From Pegea sp. RAD2-039 (lineage: Eukaryota > Chordata > Thaliacea > Salpida > Salpidae), in the NCBI GenBank assembly GCA_034620365.1, contig JAQGEQ010000192.1, positions 3,963,001-4,027,000 on the forward strand: a stretch of 64,000 bases of DNA, read 5' to 3'. Under the pieces are notes generated by a model, which saw nothing but the letters and a program-made list of their open reading frames with translations, ran no database searches and was not told the origin of the DNA. A program made the position numbers and the translations under genes. Shown here one piece after another: positions 60,733 to 64,000 of this stretch (position 1 is its first letter; each line of letters begins with the position of its first letter).

Positions 60733-63700
60733 GTAAGTGACATAAAAATACAATCGACTTATTTGGGTCTATTCACAAATTTGATAATATTGTACTAGGA
60801 AGGTTTTAGTTCTCTTGGCAACTTTTGGATAGCATTCTTTTTTAGGTAGACATGTTTCTACTTTCTGTATTTTTTGATAAAGCAAAATTGCAGACTATTT
60901 TAGAAAAACCCTGAAAATACAAAAATTCAGGTTTTAGTAAAGTTGAATTTAAAAGTTTTTCTTTTCTAACAGAATTAATTAAATCAAAATGCTTTATTAT
61001 TATAGGTAATTTCATCTTTTTTATGGTTTCTTTTATTTTTTGGAGTAATGCTCTAAACTGAAAAGCTGAACAATAATATCCGATTACAACCAAAATGTTG
61101 AAAGTAATCGTTAAGGAATTCGTCTTTATTAAAATGTAGAAATAAAATTGATTTAGTTAAAAGAACGGGTTTTCTATTTATGAAACTATAATATTTTAAC
61201 TTTCAAATTTTTAACTCTTATAATTTTAGATTCAAACGTTTTTAAACTGCTAAAAAATTCAATTGTTTTAAGTAATTAATAAACAGTAATATCAAGCTTT
61301 AAGTTAGCTCTTATTGGAGTTAATACAATTTCAAGCTTTAATTAATTTATTTTTAATCAGTTTTAAATGCGCTACAATTTACAAGACTGTTTTGTTTGTT
61401 GTTATAATCTATAAAAATGCTTTTTTAGATTTTATGTAAACATTTTTAAACTGATATATGCAACTTAAGAAATAAATTTTAGATTTGTTCTTCAAAAATT
61501 TATTTACAAGATAGTAGAATGGCGACGAATATTATATAAACAGCGCACAATATAACATGGCTCAACTAAAAACACGAGTTTAACAAAGCTAATCTAATAC
61601 AATCTTAACTGAAATCAACAAATATTTTATAACAGATAAAATTTAAACTGAATTTTTAACTCTAAATGTTTTTGAAACTATCAAGCAGCTAAAGGTAAAT
61701 TAAAAAATAGATAATTTATTTTAAAGTGACATGTCAATTTCTTGTTCAAGCTTGTTAAATCCTTCTTTGATATATGTTTATACATTTTTCTTGGTAATTA
61801 ATAATTAGATAGTATATAAGTTTTGAGAAAAAAAACCCTAAAAAACAAATAAAAAATATTTAGTGCTCACTTTATTTCAACTTAGGTTACTACTTTTTTT
61901 GACAAACTATTTTGGCAGTTTTAAATTTTCATTTTAAGTCAAGTTGTTACTGTAATTTGCCTTTTTGTACGTATTTATATTTAATTACTATAAACATTTT
62001 TTAGAGTTTGGATTCTAGAACTGATATTTAGATATTTGACAGTTGTAATTAAAAAAATTACTTTTTTAAATACTGGTTATGGATAGGAATGCAACCAAAC
62101 AAAACATAAAAGGTTAGTAACAATTTATAAAATCTAATTTATTAACTTTCTTAGAATATTCTGTCAAATTAAATAAAAATTTTGTAATTAAACATTAAAT
62201 AATTAGTAAGCAAATATTCCCCACAGGCTATTAAAAAAAAACCTCAAAGTACTATATTTTCGGTGACTGGATTTCTAGTGAAATTTGTTTAACAAAGTGG
62301 CTCTTGTTATATATATTTTAAATTTTGATATTACTTAAAAGTTTTAAAATGGATAAAGACTAATTTTTCATCAACTAAGCTAGGAAATTTGTTTAACTCA
62401 AATTGTTCGACATAAATAAAACATTCTTTCAAATCAATTTTATTGCAGCATATATTTTACAAATAAATCTTAAAATGCATATATTAAAATAACTTTAAAA
62501 TATAGACAACATTTTGTTTAGTAATTATCAAGAACGTTATTAAAAAAATTTACAGAGCTAAATTTTAAGTCTTGTGGAAATTTTCTTTTTTATATAAGTA
62601 TTTTAAAAATTTAAACTGAAAATTATTTAAAAAAAAAACTTGTTGATTAAGTAAATGGTCACCAACTAGAAATTAAATGAGTATTATTTGTATTTTTCAA
62701 AAATTTACAAAGTTTATTAATAAGTTAAAACTTTATATATAGAATAAGTAAACCATTACTCGAGCACAGACGAAGCAAAGGAAATGTATTTATTTTTATA
62801 AATTACCAGTTAATACCATCTACAAGTTGGTTACTTAATTACAATCAACTTAAGCTATACAGCATCTATAAAAAAGTTAAGGAATACAGCTTCAGAAATT
62901 TATTGTTTGTGAATAGTTTTTCAAGATCTGTAGACTATTAATATTTTTCAAGTTTCAACTTAGGTTTGTTTATCTGAAAGTAATTTAATTTTCATATATA
63001 GGTTATTATTTTGTAAAATCATACTTAAAACTTTTCTGGTTGTAAAAATTATTTATATCAAGGTTAAAATATTTCTGTGGTAAGGTTTGAATATTCTTGA
63101 AGAAAACAAATGAATCCAAGTTAGTTGTAGATTTTTAATAAATACTTTACATTAAATGAATAAAAAAAGTAAACAAAACAGCTTTTGTATTTACATCAAA
63201 ACCGTTTTTAATGATGAATCTAATTCTGTAAACTCGTAAACATTGAATGTGATTAATTGATTTAATCAAGAGCTAGCTACAATAAATCAGTTCTTTTCGT
63301 TTATTTTTAACTTTGAATGAAAATATAAAGTTTTGAAAGAATTACGTAGTTAATTACTGAAACCTTGTTAGATTACCTCAAGTCTTTAATAATTAAAAAC
63401 TTCTTTTTTAATCCTACATGAGGTATTTCTAGTGTAAAAGTCAAATGATCTAATTATTTTGCAACTTAAAATTGATATACATGCAGGCTTCAAAAAAATA
63501 AATTTTCATTTAACTAATAAATTTTTCTTAATTTATTTCAAAGTTATAAAATAATCAAAGTATCAGACTTTAAGCATTTATTTATTAAAAAAATTCAACA
63601 ACAAATTTTCTTTTATATGGAAAATGAAATTTAAATTGTAAAAATATTTTCTAAGTTCTTAAAGTTACTTTATAAAACTGTATTAATGAATTTTGTATTA

Positions 63701-64000
63701 AATAAGTTTTAGTAGACAATTTTAGGGAAAGAATTTTTCTCATATGAAGTTTTTTACATATGAAATTATTTTAAAACTGGTTTTCAGTCATAATATTAGC
63801 TACATATAGGTGTTCGTCTTTGGCTGTTAAGATTTAGAGCAGGAGCTTTCGACTGAGAGAAATCATTTATCACAAGAGCTTATTTTCTGCATGTTTGTTT
63901 TTTCAAAACAGCCACAAACAAATAGAAGCAGGTACTTTAGCGATTTGGTTTTGCAAGTAAACTTGTTAGTAGTCGATAACCAAAGTCAGTTGAGTGCTTG
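60733..64000. other. AT-rich noncoding end of the window
   Basis: No gene is visible. The open frame at 60842-61093 on the minus strand has background composition. The last 220 nt (63780-64000) are less AT-rich, which could mark the edge of a gene or element just outside. Confidence 0.35.

Overview
The window is nuclear DNA from an animal. It is very AT-rich (by eye about 70% or more A+T), its genes are split by GT-AG introns, and the best-preserved gene is an ortholog of the metazoan zinc-finger factor CASZ1/castor. Many introns are only 45-58 nt, which suits a compact-intron invertebrate. My best guess is a tunicate, because the castor zinc fingers look very vertebrate-like, but the sequence does not prove this. 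All gene models were assembled by hand from splice signals, reading phase and protein similarity.

Left part (1-14 kb), all on the minus strand. Two tandem paralogous genes (1-2684, cut by the window start, and 4616-9984) encode type I membrane glycoproteins with signal peptide, SEA-like domain, EGF-like domain, one transmembrane helix and a low-complexity tail. Their exon phases match, so they arose by duplication. The second has an enlarged intron holding a complete intronless seven-transmembrane receptor gene (6096-7106) that the first lacks. Next comes a three-exon gene (11963-14020) for a single-pass receptor with one thrombospondin type-1 repeat. A 107-codon open frame without a start (10577-10900) is probably a gene or transposon relic.

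Middle part (14-38.6 kb) is a gene desert of about 24 kb. It holds a tRNA-derived SINE (15767-15968), a good match to the bilaterian CTCF core (16322-16336), decayed protein-coding relics near 18.7-19.2, 28.7-29.2 and 30.6-31.1 kb, and a cluster of CRE, POU-octamer and E-box sites (32.3-32.45 kb). It is the natural place for distal control DNA and untranslated 5' exons of the CASZ1 gene, but I could not define a promoter.

Right part (38.6-52.3 kb, plus strand) is the CASZ1/castor gene. Thirty-nine coding exons join in one continuous frame of 5,475 nt (1,824 residues). It has ten castor-type zinc-finger units in three groups, acidic and Ser/Asn-rich linkers, and a consensus CtBP-binding motif. 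From 52.3 kb to the end the DNA is very AT-rich and almost featureless, with one isolated exon-like island at 60667-60732.

As a functional set, the left genes are cell-surface proteins (two adhesion/mucin-like, one GPCR, one TSP1 receptor), and the right gene is a nuclear developmental regulator. Nothing suggests that they share a pathway. The octamer TGACGTCA occurs seven times, far more than expected for this base composition.
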